DNA of 39,211 bases from Diphasiastrum complanatum (lineage: Eukaryota; Streptophyta; Lycopodiopsida; Lycopodiales; Lycopodiaceae): positions 1-39,211 of the forward strand of contig MU835420.1 in the NCBI GenBank assembly GCA_029204225.1, written 5' to 3'. Position 1 is the stretch's first letter, and every line of letters starts with the position of its first letter. Below the pieces are notes generated by a model that did not search any database, was not told the DNA's origin, and worked only from the letters and a program-made list of their open reading frames with translations. The position numbers and the translations under genes were made by a program. Positions 1-10,635 of the stretch are shown piece by piece.

Positions 1-167
1 TTGCCTCAATTCGAAGCAAAAATCAAAACAAATCTTTATGTAAACTTCAATTAATTACTTCAAGCTAATGTTTACATAAAGTTCCCATTCCAATTCCATT
101 TCCATTTGTCATTTCAAATTCAACACAAATTTTCACATTTCTCACTTTCCTAGTTCTTCAAATCCAT

Positions 168-520
168 GAAACTAGTAACTAGAAATGGAAAACTAATGAA
201 GTTCTATGAAAAATTCACTTTTTAGATCTGTTTTTTAGACTTACAGGTATGAAAATCAGAACTTAAAAATGACAAAAAACAGAGTTCAAAACATTTTTTA
301 TGCATAAAGTTACACTACATTTTCCTTCTTACATTGCCAATAACATTAAACTAGTAGGTAGAAAGGTATAACTAATGAAGTCCTTATGAAACTTCACTTT
401 TTAGATCTGATTTTCATATTTATAGGTTTGAAAAATAGAACTTTAAAATGAAAATTAGAAGTTTTAACTCTTCATTTATGCAAAAAAAATACTAGTTTTG
501 ATCAAAAACACAAGCTAGAC
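168..520. repeat. Imperfect tandem duplication, unit about 179 bp
   Basis: Two diverged direct copies sit head to tail. Both begin with AAACTAGTA (near 169 and 348) and both carry the block ACTTTTTAGATCTG about 50 bases later. The second copy ends about where the minus-strand copia fragment begins (near 518). No coding signal is seen in positions 1-520. The repeat could be part of a retrotransposon untranslated region or unrelated DNA that received the copia fragment. Confidence 0.7.
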
Positions 521-2190
521 ATCTCTATTCACGATCACATTTGAAATAGAGAGTGTAAAGACACTAAACACCTCCTTGATGGAAGAGTATCCAATCATGA
601 TCCATGAGCTTGGATCATCCTTCTTGTTTCCAAGGGAATATGTGCAAAGCAAGCACTACCAAGTTCACTAAGATGATCAACCTTAGGCTTCATCTTGAAT
701 AAAACTTCATATGGTGCTATTCCTTCAAGAGCTCCAATACTCCTCAAAGCTTTGATCTTCAATGAGAATTTCTTCTCAACATATGCTTTGAATAATAAGG
801 AATAATCATACACCATAATACTTGTAGAGAGAAGATATGTGCATCTTGTGTAATCCTCCTCCTTTGAAATATTGGAAATATAAGAAACATCAAGAGAGTT
901 TGCACTCTCACTTGGATCCAATTTGTAGATGCCTTCAAATCTTGATCCATATGCAAGGATCTCACCATCCTTCTTAATCACACAATTGTCAATATTGAAA
1001 TTGACATCAAAGCCACTATCAAGAAGTTGGCCAACACTTAAGATGTTCTTTGTAAGCTTTGGGACAAAAAGAACATTGTTGAGAAAGAGATCTTTAGAAG
1101 ATGCAAGCTTCAAGGGAATAATCCCTACTCCTTCAATATTGCACTCATGATTACTTGCAAAGTATATGGTCTTCTTGACTCCATCATAAGGCATAATAGA
1201 TGAAAAAAAGTGCTTGGAGCCACACCTATGTGAAGATGCTCCACTATCAATATACCATGAGTCATCCTTGTTGAAGGTGGAAGAGGAGAAGCTTGATGCC
1301 ATAAGAGAGCCTTCTCCATCACTTGCAATATAGTCTTCTTTCTCATTGGTGATGTTGGCTTGATTGAGTTGATTCTTCTTCTTGAAGCAATTGGTGGCAT
1401 AATGGCCTTTCTTGCCACAATAAAAGCACTTGATCATCTTCTTCTTGAGATTTGAATTAAAAGCATGAGAGGTATTCTCCTCCTCTCCATATTGGTCTTT
1501 AGCTTTGTCATTAGAGAAGTGATGGTGTTGCTTCTTACTCCTCTCTTTGTGCTTGGCAAATAGAACTTTGCCATCATCATGATTGAGTGATAGCTTGTCC
1601 ATCCTCAAGAGTTTGTACTCCTGTCTTGATTCTTCATAAATAAGCACATTTTGAAGGGCCTCCAAACTTGGTAGCTCCTCCTTAATAGCATAGGATTGGA
1701 CAAGGTTGTCATATTCATCTCTCAAGCCATTGAGAATGACTTGGACTAGCTCACTTTGATTGATTGAGTCACCAATACATGCAAGCTCCCTATGAATATC
1801 CTTGGCTCTCAAAACATAATTAGATGCACTCTCATCACTCTTTTGACTACTTTGGAATATTTGATTTCTAAGAGTGAGGAGCCTAGAGGTGTTCTTAGCC
1901 TCATAGATGGACTTGAGACAATCCCAAGCTTCCTTGGATGTAGAACAATCACCAATCTCCCTCAATATCTCATTAGAGACATTCATCTTAATGTAGTGGA
2001 GAGCCATCCTAGCTCTCTTCTTGTATTTTTGTACTTCTTGAAGGACTTGAGGCTCCTCCTCAATCCCAAGTACAATGTCCATCACATCTTGGAGTATCAA
2101 GATGGACTCCATCCTCAACTTCCATATTGAATAATTGGAAGTAGACAATCTCTCACTTGGTTGCAACAAGTATGAACTCATTGAAGTCAT
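518..2190 (-). pseudogene. Ty1/copia gag-protease polyprotein with gutted integrase
   Basis: This 531-residue frame starts at ATG 2190, and its similarity continues out of frame to about 518. The N-terminal half is a copia gag (UBN2 type). A CCHC zinc knuckle, CFYCGKKGHYATNCF, lies near residue 255, followed by the aspartic protease site WYIDSGASSH near residue 313. Compared with the same-family copy at 34352-36462, two blocks are missing. One is the pre-integrase zinc finger plus the start of the integrase core; the other runs from after KALRS to just before APYE and takes the rest of the catalytic core. Both deletions keep the frame open. Reverse transcriptase and RNase H are absent. Gag and protease could in principle still be made, but the element cannot integrate or reverse-transcribe on its own. 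The assignment is firm; coding activity is doubtful. Confidence 0.9.
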
Positions 2191-2321
2191 GTAAAGTGGA
2201 GATAAATAAAAGTGATGAACAAAAAATGTTGCTTCTCTCTCACTATAGGATCCAATAATGGTGTGCTACCATCTCCTATGCAAGATCTTGCAACAAACTG
2301 TGAGATGATTCTCACTAGCTA
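2191..2321 (-). other. Copia 5' leader of the left gag copy
   Basis: This untranslated stretch directly upstream of the left gag start is similar to the stretch upstream of the second gag copy at about 3171-3305. Shared blocks are AAAATGTTGC/AAATGTTGC and TGATTCTCACTAGCTA. The similarity ends at about 2320, where the truncated gag of the second copy begins, so this short leader is all that separates the two tandem gag genes. Confidence 0.7.
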
Positions 2322-3170
2322 TCTCAACTTTCTTGAGTTGATTCTTCTTCTTGAAGCAATTGGTGGCATAATGGCCTTTCTTGCCACAATAAAAGCACTT
2401 GATCTTCTTCTTCTTGAGCTTGGATGATGAAGCCTTAGAGGAATCATCTTCCTCCTCATCTTTGTCTTTGGATTTGACTTTGTCCTTGCTTGAGGATTGT
2501 TGATGTTGGTTCTTGCTCCTCCCTTTGTGCTCATCCTTGGCAAAGAGAGCTTTGCCATCATTATGAGTGAGAGAGAGCTTGTCCATCCTCAAGAGCTTGT
2601 AATCTTGTCTTGATTCTTCTGAAATTAGCACACTTTGGAGAGCCCCCAAACTTGGTAGCTCCTCCTTAATGGCATAGGATTGGACAAGTTTATCAAATTC
2701 ACTTCTCAAGCCATTGAGAATGACTTGAACTAGCTCATTTTGATTGATGGAATCACCAATACAAGCAAGTTCTCTATGAATATCGTTTACTCTCAAAACA
2801 TAACTAGATGCATTCTCATCACTCTTTTGGCTACTTTGAAAAATTTGATTCCTAAGAGTGAGAAGCCTAGAGGTATTCCTAGCCTCATAGATAGTCTTGA
2901 GACAACCCAAGCTTCTTTGGATGTTGTACAAGTACCTATCTCCCTCGATATCTCATTAGAGACATTCATCTTAATGTAGTGGAGAGCCATCCTAGCTCTC
3001 TTTTTGTATTTTTGAACCTCTTGAAGAACTTGTGGTTCTTCTTCAAGGCCTAGAACTATGTCCATCACATCTTGAAGGATCAAGATGGACTCCATCCTCA
3101 TTTTTTTTGAATAGTTTGAAGTGGACAATCTTTCACTTGGTTCCAACAAGGATGAACCCATTGAAGACAT
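2322..3170 (-). pseudogene. Second, truncated copia gag (tandem copy)
   Basis: This minus-strand gag begins at ATG 3170 (MSSMGSSLLEPSERL) and is closely similar to the gag at 518-2190. A frameshift lies near 2905-2930: the N-terminal part reads up to TSKEAW, then similarity continues in another frame with LKTIYEARNTSRLL. The zinc knuckle CFYCGKKGHYATNCF is intact. Coding similarity stops just after it at about 2322, where the leader of the other copy begins. Protease, integrase and RT are absent from this copy. The arrangement leader-gag-leader-gag suggests tandem duplication by unequal recombination or template switching. Confidence 0.85.
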
Positions 3171-3304
3171 TTGAAGTGAAGAAAACTCAGATGATGAACA
3201 ATAAATGTTGCAACACACTCTCAATAGGGTCCAATAATAGAGTACTATCTCCTCCTATGAAAGATCTTGCAACTATTTGTGAACTGATTCTCACTAGCTA
3301 CACA

Positions 3305-3712
3305 AATCTCTCTAAAACAAGATCTATTTCACATCAAATGGAGTATGGGCAAAGTTAGGATCAAACACTCTTAGCATGTGTGAAGTACACTAAGAAACCA
3401 AATTTGACTCAAATACAATGATATTGCATGAAATAAAATGGCTAAGATCTCAAAACAATGCCTAGATCACATATAGATGAGATTGGTAAGCATACAACTG
3501 TGATTTTGGATCAAACAAGCAATCTCTTCACCAAACCAAATGTGTCCACCCAGGTCTAGGTGCCCGGACTAACCCTCTTCAAAATCTTATAACTTCTGAT
3601 TCGCTCAACCAAATGGAATGAAATTGATTGCATAAAAAAATAGACAAAAATAGCTTTAAAACAAGCTATCAAGCAAGATAAATGGATCAAGCATGAGAGA
3701 GAACTTTCAAAC
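3305..3712. other. Non-coding stretch between two copia elements
   Basis: No open frame with recognisable content is seen. It lies upstream of the second minus-strand gag, where the rest of that element's leader and 5' LTR would be expected. However, I see no TGGTATCAGAGC-type primer-binding site and no clear LTR edge. It ends near 3712, where a plus-strand copia element of another family starts abruptly in the middle of its pol gene. Confidence 0.5.
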
Positions 3713-3714
3713 TG

Positions 3715-5802
3715 AAAGTGGATGTTCTTCCTAGGATATGATGATCATGTGAAGGGCTATAGATGTTTTGATCCAGTGGAAAACAAAATCCATGTAAGTC
3801 GTGATGTTATCTTTGATGAATCCAAGATGTATAACGACGAGGATGCTGGGAAAGATGGTATAGTGAGGATACCACCTGATGATGATCCATTCATTGACCT
3901 TCCAAGTGATGAAAAAGATGATACATCTCAAGATACTACTACTCAACCTCAAGAGATAGGTTGGAGAGGTAGGGACAAACCTTTTGGTGCAAGAAGGATT
4001 GAAGTTGCAGGTGATAAACGCAAGGAGAAGGATGTACCGTGGGATACATTTTCACCAGGAAGCCGATCACGTGATAGGAAGCTCCCTAAGTGGTTTGAGA
4101 GATTGTTGGAGAGCCGCGATATGGATGACTTTCCAGGATCATCTAGCCAGGGAGAGCTATGAAGATCAACAATAGAGAAGACACAACCTGAAAGGTATGA
4201 AGCAAATTATTCTCTCTTATCTAGCATTATTCAAAGCAAAGAACCTTCGACTTATGGTGAATCGAAGGATGATGACATTTGAGTCAAGGCCATGGGAGAG
4301 GAGATGGAGTGAATTTCTAAGCATAGCACATGGGACTTAGTAGAACCACTAGTTGGCAAGAAACCCATTGGTTGCAAATGGGTATACAGGACTAAGTATC
4401 ATGCAAATGGTAGTATAGCAAAGCACAAGGCAAGATTGGTGATCAAAGGGTATGCACAAAGTAAAGGCATCGACTATGAGGAGACCTTTGCGCCGGTATG
4501 TAAGTGGAATACTCTACGTCTACTTGTTGCTTTAGCATCACATTTTGGTTGGCCTTTGCATCAGATGGATGTGAAACCTGCTTTTCTAAATGGTGAGTTA
4601 GAAGAAGAGGTGTTCATGGATCAACCTGAAGGCTTTGTAGCGAAGGGACAGGAAAATAAAGTATGTTGCTTGAAGAAAGCGCTTTATGGTCTTAAACAGG
4701 CACCACGTGCGTGGTATAGCAGGATTGATGCCTACTTTTGTTCAAAGAGGATGGTGAGAACGCATTCTGATCCAAATCTCGATGTCTTATGCTTTGATGG
4801 TATGGTTTCTTTGATTGCTCTTTATGTTGATGACTTGATTATTACGGGAAATAATCAAGAGATGATAGATATGATCAAGAAAGATCTCATGGAACAATTC
4901 GAGATGACAGATCTCAGCTTGATGCATTATTGCCTTGGAGTAGAGGTGTGGCAAAAAGGACACGAAGTGGGTTTAACACAAGTGAAGTATGTCAAAGAGT
5001 TGCTGCATAGGTTTAGGTTGCAGGATTGCAAACCAGTGAATACTCCTATTGAACCAGGTAAAAGGCTTTCTAAGCTTGATGAGTCACATCCATTTGATGC
5101 TATGCTATATAGGCAATTAGTAGGGAGCTTGATTTAGCTTACCATGACTAGACAAGATATATGCTATGATGTTGGCATTGTAAGTCAGTTTATGGCAGCA
5201 CCTACAAAAATGCATTGGAAGACAGCTAAACGCATTTTGTGTTATGTGAAAGGCACTTCAGACTATGGCTTGATTTACCGAAAGCATGATGGTTTACCTG
5301 AGTTGTGTGGCTATGTGGATGCGGATTGGGGAGGTGACTATGATGATTGTAGATCCACCACAGGGTATGTATTCCAGTTTTGTGGTAGTTGCTTTTCCTG
5401 GTCTAGTAAGAAGCAAAGTACAATTGTTCTATGCACCACAGAAGCAGAGTATAAGGCAATGTGTAGTGCAGCACAAGAAGCTATATGGTTGAGACAAATC
5501 TTGAAAGAAGCTGGCATGAAGCAGAAAATCCCACGACATTACATAGCGACAATCAGAGTGGCATTCAACTAGCAAAGAATCCAGTGTTCCATGCGAGAAC
5601 TAAACACATTGAGATTCAGTATCACTTTATATGTGAGAGGCTGCTGAGTCGTGAAATTCATGTTGTTCATTGTAGCACAGAAGAACAACTAGCTGATATT
5701 TTTTTACTAAGCCACTTGTTGGAGAAAAGTTTGATAAGTTTAGATCAAAGCTTTCTGTACTTAAAGTTTGTTGACTTTAAAGCTATGTATATGACTGTAT
5801 AG
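3715..5802 (+). pseudogene. Ty1/copia pol: integrase C-terminus, RT and RNase H, 5'-truncated
   Basis: The first frame (3722-4162) contains [16 protein letters not shown] and ends in an acidic linker, typical of the copia integrase tail. RT follows with KWVYRTKYHANG, the DVKPAFLNGELEEEVFMDQP block, GLKQAPRAWY and the active-site YVDD at 4823-4834. RNase H follows with DADWGGDYDDCRSTTGY, then the end block NPVFHARTKHIEIQYHF. Gag, protease and the integrase core are missing. Stops interrupt it near 4160, 4280, 4308 and 5137, and a frameshift lies near 5535, so it is dead. It belongs to a different copia family from the gag genes at its left. Its 3' LTR follows at 5831. Confidence 0.93.
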
Positions 5803-5818
5803 AAAAAAATAGACTCTA

Positions 5819-5832
5819 CTTTAAGGAGAGAG
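5819..5832 (+). other. Polypurine tract of the plus-strand copia element
   Basis: The purine-rich run AAGGAGAGAG lies directly before the inferred 3' LTR edge, the expected place for plus-strand priming in a copia element. The call rests on position and composition only. Confidence 0.55.
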
Positions 5833-6104
5833 TTAGAATTAAAGTAGAATCACTGTGCTACTGTACTGTGGGTCCTATCAGTTGATAAGGATCAGTTGGC
5901 CTCGCCACGAGGCAAGTCGACGGGACACGCGTCCCGCCAATGAAAACCTGGGTCATGCATGGGTTGCCTGAGTGAACAACTATATGTATAGTGTAATTTC
6001 ATTTTGAGAAATATAGTTGCTATGTGAGCTTGCTGTGGAGAGTGTTTTCTGTCTGTGTTACTGTGTAGCATGATCTGTGTTCTTGTGCAAAGCAAATTCT
6101 AAGT
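5831..6104 (+). repeat. 3' LTR of the plus-strand copia element (about 274 bp)
   Basis: The edges are set by an inverted pair, TTAGAATT at 5833-5840 and AATTCTAA at 6095-6102, just after the RNase H gene and polypurine tract. The usual TG and CA ends are not visible; they are AG and GT here, so the ends have mutated or the edges are off by a few bases. Inside are two GC-rich hairpins (5899-5913 and 5921-5936). No matching 5' LTR is present in the window. Confidence 0.65.
5899..5936. promoter_or_regulatory. Two adjacent perfect GC-rich hairpins inside the LTR
   Basis: GCCTCG, loop CCA, CGAGGC forms the first hairpin; CGGGAC, loop ACGC, GTCCCG forms the second, seven bases downstream. Both stems are perfect six-base pairs within otherwise AT-rich DNA. 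Their role is unknown; LTR promoter or RNA-level structure is possible. Confidence 0.6.
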
Positions 6105-6509
6105 CATTATTGTACTCTTTTACTCATGGATTTCCAAGGCTTGATGGTTCTTCATGGCAAGAAGGCAATGGAGGTTCATTCATGGTGGATTTCAACACAT
6201 ACACGTCACAAGAAGTGAAATATGGAGAAGACATGCAATTAGCAAGCATTCATCACTTTCATTTGTTACATGTTTCCTACTGTTTTACAGAGATTTTAAA
6301 GGTGGAAACATGGAGGAATCATTCCATTCCCATTCGATGTTATTCTTCATGTACTAGTTTCATCTTGAAATGTAAAATTGATGTAAGAAATAGTGAAACA
6401 TCCAATATGGAAACTATTATCTATATCAATTATGAAGTTTATTGTTTTGTACAAGTTAGGATCATTGAGAGGAAATCTATCCTTAAGATGGAAATCATTC
6501 TTAAGTTAT

Positions 6510-6980
6510 ATTAAAGTAATCTTAAAAACAGACGGGCTTCTATCAACGATCCTGTGATAGAGTCTGGGGTCCAACTCTTGCAATTTGACATTGCAAGGGA
6601 TTCAAGCCGAGAAGTTTTAGTTCTCAGCAACTTTTTTCTTCAGTCCCTTAAGAAGAAGAACGACACCTTTGCAGAGTGTCTGTTTACTGGATGCACACCA
6701 CTCACCAAACACCTGCTTGTGCCATATCACTCCATGTAAGACAATTTATATGCTTGTTGCTATTAATAGCTTTATCATTGGCATTCCAAATTGGAAACAT
6801 TTCTCAGAATTGTAGCTAGTGGACTATCTATTTTATTTTGTGAACTTTGCAGAGGGTATCCACATCAATGAACCCATGGTAGATCTGGATGAAAATATTC
6901 CTTTGGAGGGATCGGATAAAGGAGTGCAATGAGATGATGAATATATTTTTAATGAAGATGTGAACTCAATTGAACATAAT
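6510..6980 (+). pseudogene. Fragment related to the Ulp1-like gene at the right end
   Basis: The frame from about 6520 to 6739 reads ASINDPVIESGVQLLQFDIA and ends PYHS. It aligns over about 65 residues, without gaps, with residues about 140-206 of the minus-strand gene at 37932-39211 (ASISDPVIESGLTLLQFDIA, ending PYHT). Both have a GTAA splice donor at the same point (GT at 6736-6737 here). In this copy no HWSL-type exon follows. After a possible acceptor at 6851-6852 comes an acidic frame with INEPMVDLDENIPLEG, interrupted by a TGA before EYIFNEDVNSIEHN and ending at about 6982. I judge it a decayed partial copy; what lies upstream of 6510 is not recognisable. Confidence 0.65.
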
Positions 6981-6984
6981 TAAA

Positions 6985-7760
6985 CATCTCATCAACGTGA
7001 AACTTTATTTCGTCTTAAGTTATGTAATAGAATTTGGGATTATTGTTCACCCCTTCCGCCACCTCCTTTTTTTTTCAAATCTATGTATTCCTCTTATTAT
7101 CAATATTCTCATTTTTTTTTTTGTTATTTCTATATCTTTGAATTGATTAATGACTAGTTTTATTTGTATTAATCTATTATTATTTTTTAAACACTAATCT
7201 ATCACAATTTAAGTTCATTGAAGTTATTTAAGCCATATATTCATGGACCTCCTTAGTATTTGCTGGTATCTATTATTTTTCCTCTTTCCATGGTTTGTCA
7301 CCAACATTAAACAATTCGTGAGCTCAAAAGTTAATTGATAAAAATCAAAGAAAACCAATGTAACGTAATCTTTCTATTCTGGTTGTGACATACTCATTGG
7401 TCCCCCTTAGTATATGTTGGAATTTGTCATTGTCTACTTTTTGTGGCCTAGCAACATCAGCATCAAACAATTAGGGAGTTTAATAAAACCAATGTAACAT
7501 GATCTACCTATTGAATCTTATTGTACAATCTTCAATAGATTTATCTATAAATTAGCTACAACCTAAAATATTCAATAGGTCTAAGTTTCATCAAGTTACA
7601 ATCTTCAATAAACACTTAAATCTAATTACAAACTACAATCTCAAATACATTTAACCTTAAATTATCAACAACATTCTACAATCCTAAATGCATCTAACCA
7701 TAGTTCATTCACAACCCATAGCATGATGTTGATAATAATACCTTACCAAACAATAATCTC
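6985..7760. other. Non-coding AT-rich stretch with a weak tandem duplication
   Basis: No coding signal is seen. Two diverged copies about 150 bases apart share CCTTAGTAT, CATCAAACAATT/CATTAAACAATT and AAACCAATGTAAC (about 7246-7395 and 7399-7510). Confidence 0.5.
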
Positions 7761-7764
7761 TATA

Positions 7765-7770
<6 letters not shown>

Positions 7771-7820
<50 letters not shown>
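7771..7820 (+). repeat. (TC)n microsatellite
   Basis: A pure CT dinucleotide run of about 50 bases, followed within 100 bases by shorter TC-rich patches. Confidence 0.95.
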
Positions 7821-7825
<5 letters not shown>

Positions 7826-8147
7826 TATCTAAGTCTCAATCCCCCTTTCTCATTGTCCCTCTTTCCATCTTTCTCTAATTTAAAATGTCAATCACAATTG
7901 TCACTTTCACTCTCACTCTCTCTCTCGTCTTCACTTCCTCCACTTCCTCTTTTTATTTTCTTTTAGAAACAAGAAATGACTCCAACCAACGGTAGTGTCT
8001 TGCCCATGACCAAAAAGGTTGCATGGTTGTACCACAATTTAATTGGTTGGTGTGGTAGTGCCACGTGTGGCAATGTCTCATATCCATGGGATAGCCATGC
8101 GAGACTAAATGCACACACGAACAATCTTTTGCAACTCGCGTGATTAT

Positions 8148-8647
8148 GTGTGGCAAATGGTGGTTATTTGTTATTGTGTAAGCTAATTTCAACACGGTTG
8201 AAATGAACAACTACTACCATACACAAGTGAGGTCAATAGGCAACATGATGGATATGCCTGCCTTCAGATTTGACAAAAGAAGCTGAAGGAGGACAATTTT
8301 TTTTTTTGCAAAGAAAGCATAAGGAGGGGCCAAAAAAAGGATTCCAATTCAATAGCAAAACATTATAATAGTATCATGCAACAGTTGAAATAAATGTGAC
8401 TATGAGTGTGGCAAATGGTGGTTATTTGTTATTGTGTAAGCTAATTTCAACAAGGTTGAAATGAACAACTACTACCATATACAAGTGAGGTCAATAGGCA
8501 ACATGATGGATATGCCTGCCTTCAAGAAGCTGAAGGAGGACAATCCCTTTTTTTTGCAAAGAAAGCATAAGGAGGGGCCAAAAAAAGGATTCCAATTCAA
8601 TAGCAAAACATTATAATAGTATCATGCAACAGTTGAAATAAATGTAA
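8148..8647. repeat. Tandem duplication, period about 258 bp
   Basis: Two direct copies both start GTGTGGCAAATGGTGG (8148 and 8406) and both end with CATGCAACAGTTGAAATAAA. They are nearly identical; the second lacks about 15 bases around ATTTGACAAAAG. The high identity points to a recent event. Neither copy codes for anything recognisable. The block sits about 370 bases beyond the 3' end of the C2 gene. Confidence 0.9.
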
Positions 8648-9014
8648 CCGTAACATTGCACCGTCATGCAGTGCTCAGGAAAACTGGCAAAGTATAAGAA
8701 TGGCTTTTGAGTAAAAGTCCTCAAAAAACTGAAAAGTTCTATAAAATTCAGGTTTATCTGAGGATAACTCAAAACGTGTTTCTCCAGCAGTGCTCCTTTC
8801 TCTTCGATATATGTAGCCTTTGACTATTCAAATGATGAGAAAGCATGAGAGTACATCCGTCTAGTTAGCTTTGTATATGAACTAGGTATAGCTGAGAGAG
8901 CAATCATAATATCAATACTAAGTAGCCAGCGTAGCATCAGTAGCTACTAGCTTCAATGAAGAAACAATGTTTGAGATCAAGAAAACTTGTAGATCCGAAT
9001 CAGGATCCAGAACG

Positions 9015-9503
9015 TTATCGACGTTGTATGGAAAGACTGTGGTCAAAGCGTTCAGCGAAGCGTCCATTTGGAGGAATACACATGTTGAGAATTCCCTGTG
9101 GCTGAGAGTCGTGAAATATGAGGATCGATGTGACTGGAAAAAATCTGGGGCCGCTTTTCACCTTTACAGCATCTGATAGGAAAACTCGGGCTGTGCCTAC
9201 CAGCTTAGCCTTCCAAGTCCCTTGACAGTATATCTCTATGGTTAATTGTGCCATCGCATCGTCGAAAAGCCGTTCATCGATAGAGAAAGTAAGTTTCTCA
9301 TCCCAGGTGGCGTTGCTGCCTCCCTCCTCGTCGATGCGTGTGTATTGTTTATGGTTGGGATGTACGTATGCTGCTGCATAGGTCTTGATCTTTCCAACGT
9401 TGTGCTTTAAGTTTCTCAAGTTCTGTGCCGAAATTATAAAAACCTCCAACGTTCTCTGCCTTGGGCTTGGTGGCACAGCAACTCTTTTAAGGAGCTTTGT
9501 CAT
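9015..9503 (-). CDS. C2-domain protein, plant SRC2-like
   Basis: This is a 162-residue protein if the ATG at 9503 is used. The frame is open upstream, but the only earlier start-like codon is GTG at 9527, so I prefer the ATG. One C2 domain fills residues about 18-130. It starts RTLEVFIISAQNLRNLK, followed by KIKTYAAAYVHP, then the strand motif ATWDEKLTFSIDE, and near the end SQPQGILNMCI. This matches the plant SRC2-like family (type II-topology C2, often cold- or pathogen-responsive), which is membrane-associated through lipid binding. The usual calcium-binding aspartates are not obvious, so calcium-independent binding is possible. A good splice acceptor (TTTAATTGCAG, about 9543-9553) lies 40-50 bases upstream, suggesting an intron in the 5' UTR or another N-terminal exon. 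It is the only normal-looking cellular gene fully inside the window. Confidence 0.82.
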   Translation of the reverse strand: MTKLLKRVAVPPSPRQRTLEVFIISAQNLRNLKHNVGKIKTYAAAYVHPNHKQYTRIDEEGGSNATWDEKLTFSIDERLFDDAMAQLTIEIYCQGTWKAKLVGTARVFLSDAVKVKSGPRFFPVTSILIFHDSQPQGILNMCIPPNGRFAERFDHSLSIQRR

Positions 9504-9527
9504 TTTTCCTAAAGATCTCGTGCGCAC

Positions 9528-10280
9528 TTCTTTTGAATCTCCTGCAATTAAATGCTGATAAGGCTGTTATAGCTTCAGCTCCGAATTAGTCTGTTAAGTC
9601 TACGAAACATGCAATTTCAGCTGAGCAAATTTTTTGCTTTGGCGGATTTAGATACTTGATCAATGAAGTAACAACACATCGGCTCATATGATATTCTTAT
9701 GTGTGAATTGAAGTTTTGATCGAATGTAATCACACAGATTACTGATGTTCAAGTTACTGAATATCGCATGCAGCAACAGGCTGTTATAAGAAGCAAAAAA
9801 TCTTCAGGGTGGACTAAGCTTAGTGGGACGAAAGCTCACGCAAGTGCTAATTCTTCTAACCAACTTCCCCGAACCCACACCATCACCTCAGAACAGCGAT
9901 GTAAAACGTGATCGAGAAACAAAATATGTGACGGTGACGCAGAGAAGAACGGGTGAGGAAGACGAGAAGCGCATTCTCACGGCTGGCTATTTGGAGTCCG
10001 AAACTAAACGCAACCTGAAGGCCAACGATTCAGAATTGAATTGGGTTATTGTTTCTTGAGACGTCTGAACTATTTTATTTTATTGTTGTTTATTGTTTCT
10101 CGCCGTAATGAAAGAATGCCAAGATTGTCAGTTAAAAGTACATACGAAGAATTTGGAAGCCACGTATTGAGTGCTGAGCTGTTCAAAACTTGTGTACTTA
10201 AAAATTGAAATGAAAACTTCAAGATTCTTTGTAGCAGGGATATTCTTCTTTGTAGCGGTGTAGGATTCAACCAAGGCTTG
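9528..10280. other. Upstream region of the C2 gene
   Basis: The putative acceptor TTTAATTGCAG lies next to the gene, so a 5' UTR exon and the promoter should lie in this interval on the minus strand. I could not settle on a TATA box or transcription start. A plus-strand ORF (9823-10059) has no recognisable content. Confidence 0.4.
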
Positions 10281-10284
10281 AGGA

Positions 10285-10436
10285 ATTTTTTTTTCAACCT
10301 AACACAAAACCTATTAATTTTTTTTTTTTATAAGCCTTTTAGCAAGTCATGGACCAAAAAACTTTTCTTTTAACCTAACAAAGAACCTATCACTTTTTTT
10401 TTTGTAAGCTTTTTAGCAAGTCATGGGCAAAAAGGC
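10285..10436. repeat. Tandem duplication, period about 76 bp
   Basis: Two copies share AACCTAACA, a long T run and TTTTAGCAAGTCATGG. The first spans about 10285-10360 and the second 10361-10436. Non-coding. Confidence 0.85.
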
Positions 10437-10635
10437 TATTGTTTCTATGTGGAGAAGTCTCAAATAATGAATGTAACAAGCTATTGTTAGATTTGTATTA
10501 GGTTTGGAAGATTTGTAGCAAATAACATGGATCTTGCTGACTCGACAAGAGTTTGATTCTTTTTGTTTTGGCTATTATCTTCTGCTGAGGACTGTAGCTC
10601 GAAGAATATTGTTTCTGAATCCTAGATTTGTGTAG

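Noticed and set aside
5892-6095. 67-codon minus-strand frame
   Set aside because: It lies entirely inside the copia LTR and has no recognisable content.
9504-9527. Eight extra residues at the N-terminus of the C2 protein from a GTG codon
   Set aside because: A GTG start is unlikely in a plant nuclear gene, and an ATG follows at 9503.
9823-10059. 78-codon plus-strand frame upstream of the C2 gene
   Set aside because: No recognisable motif and it lies in the likely promoter or UTR of the opposite-strand gene.
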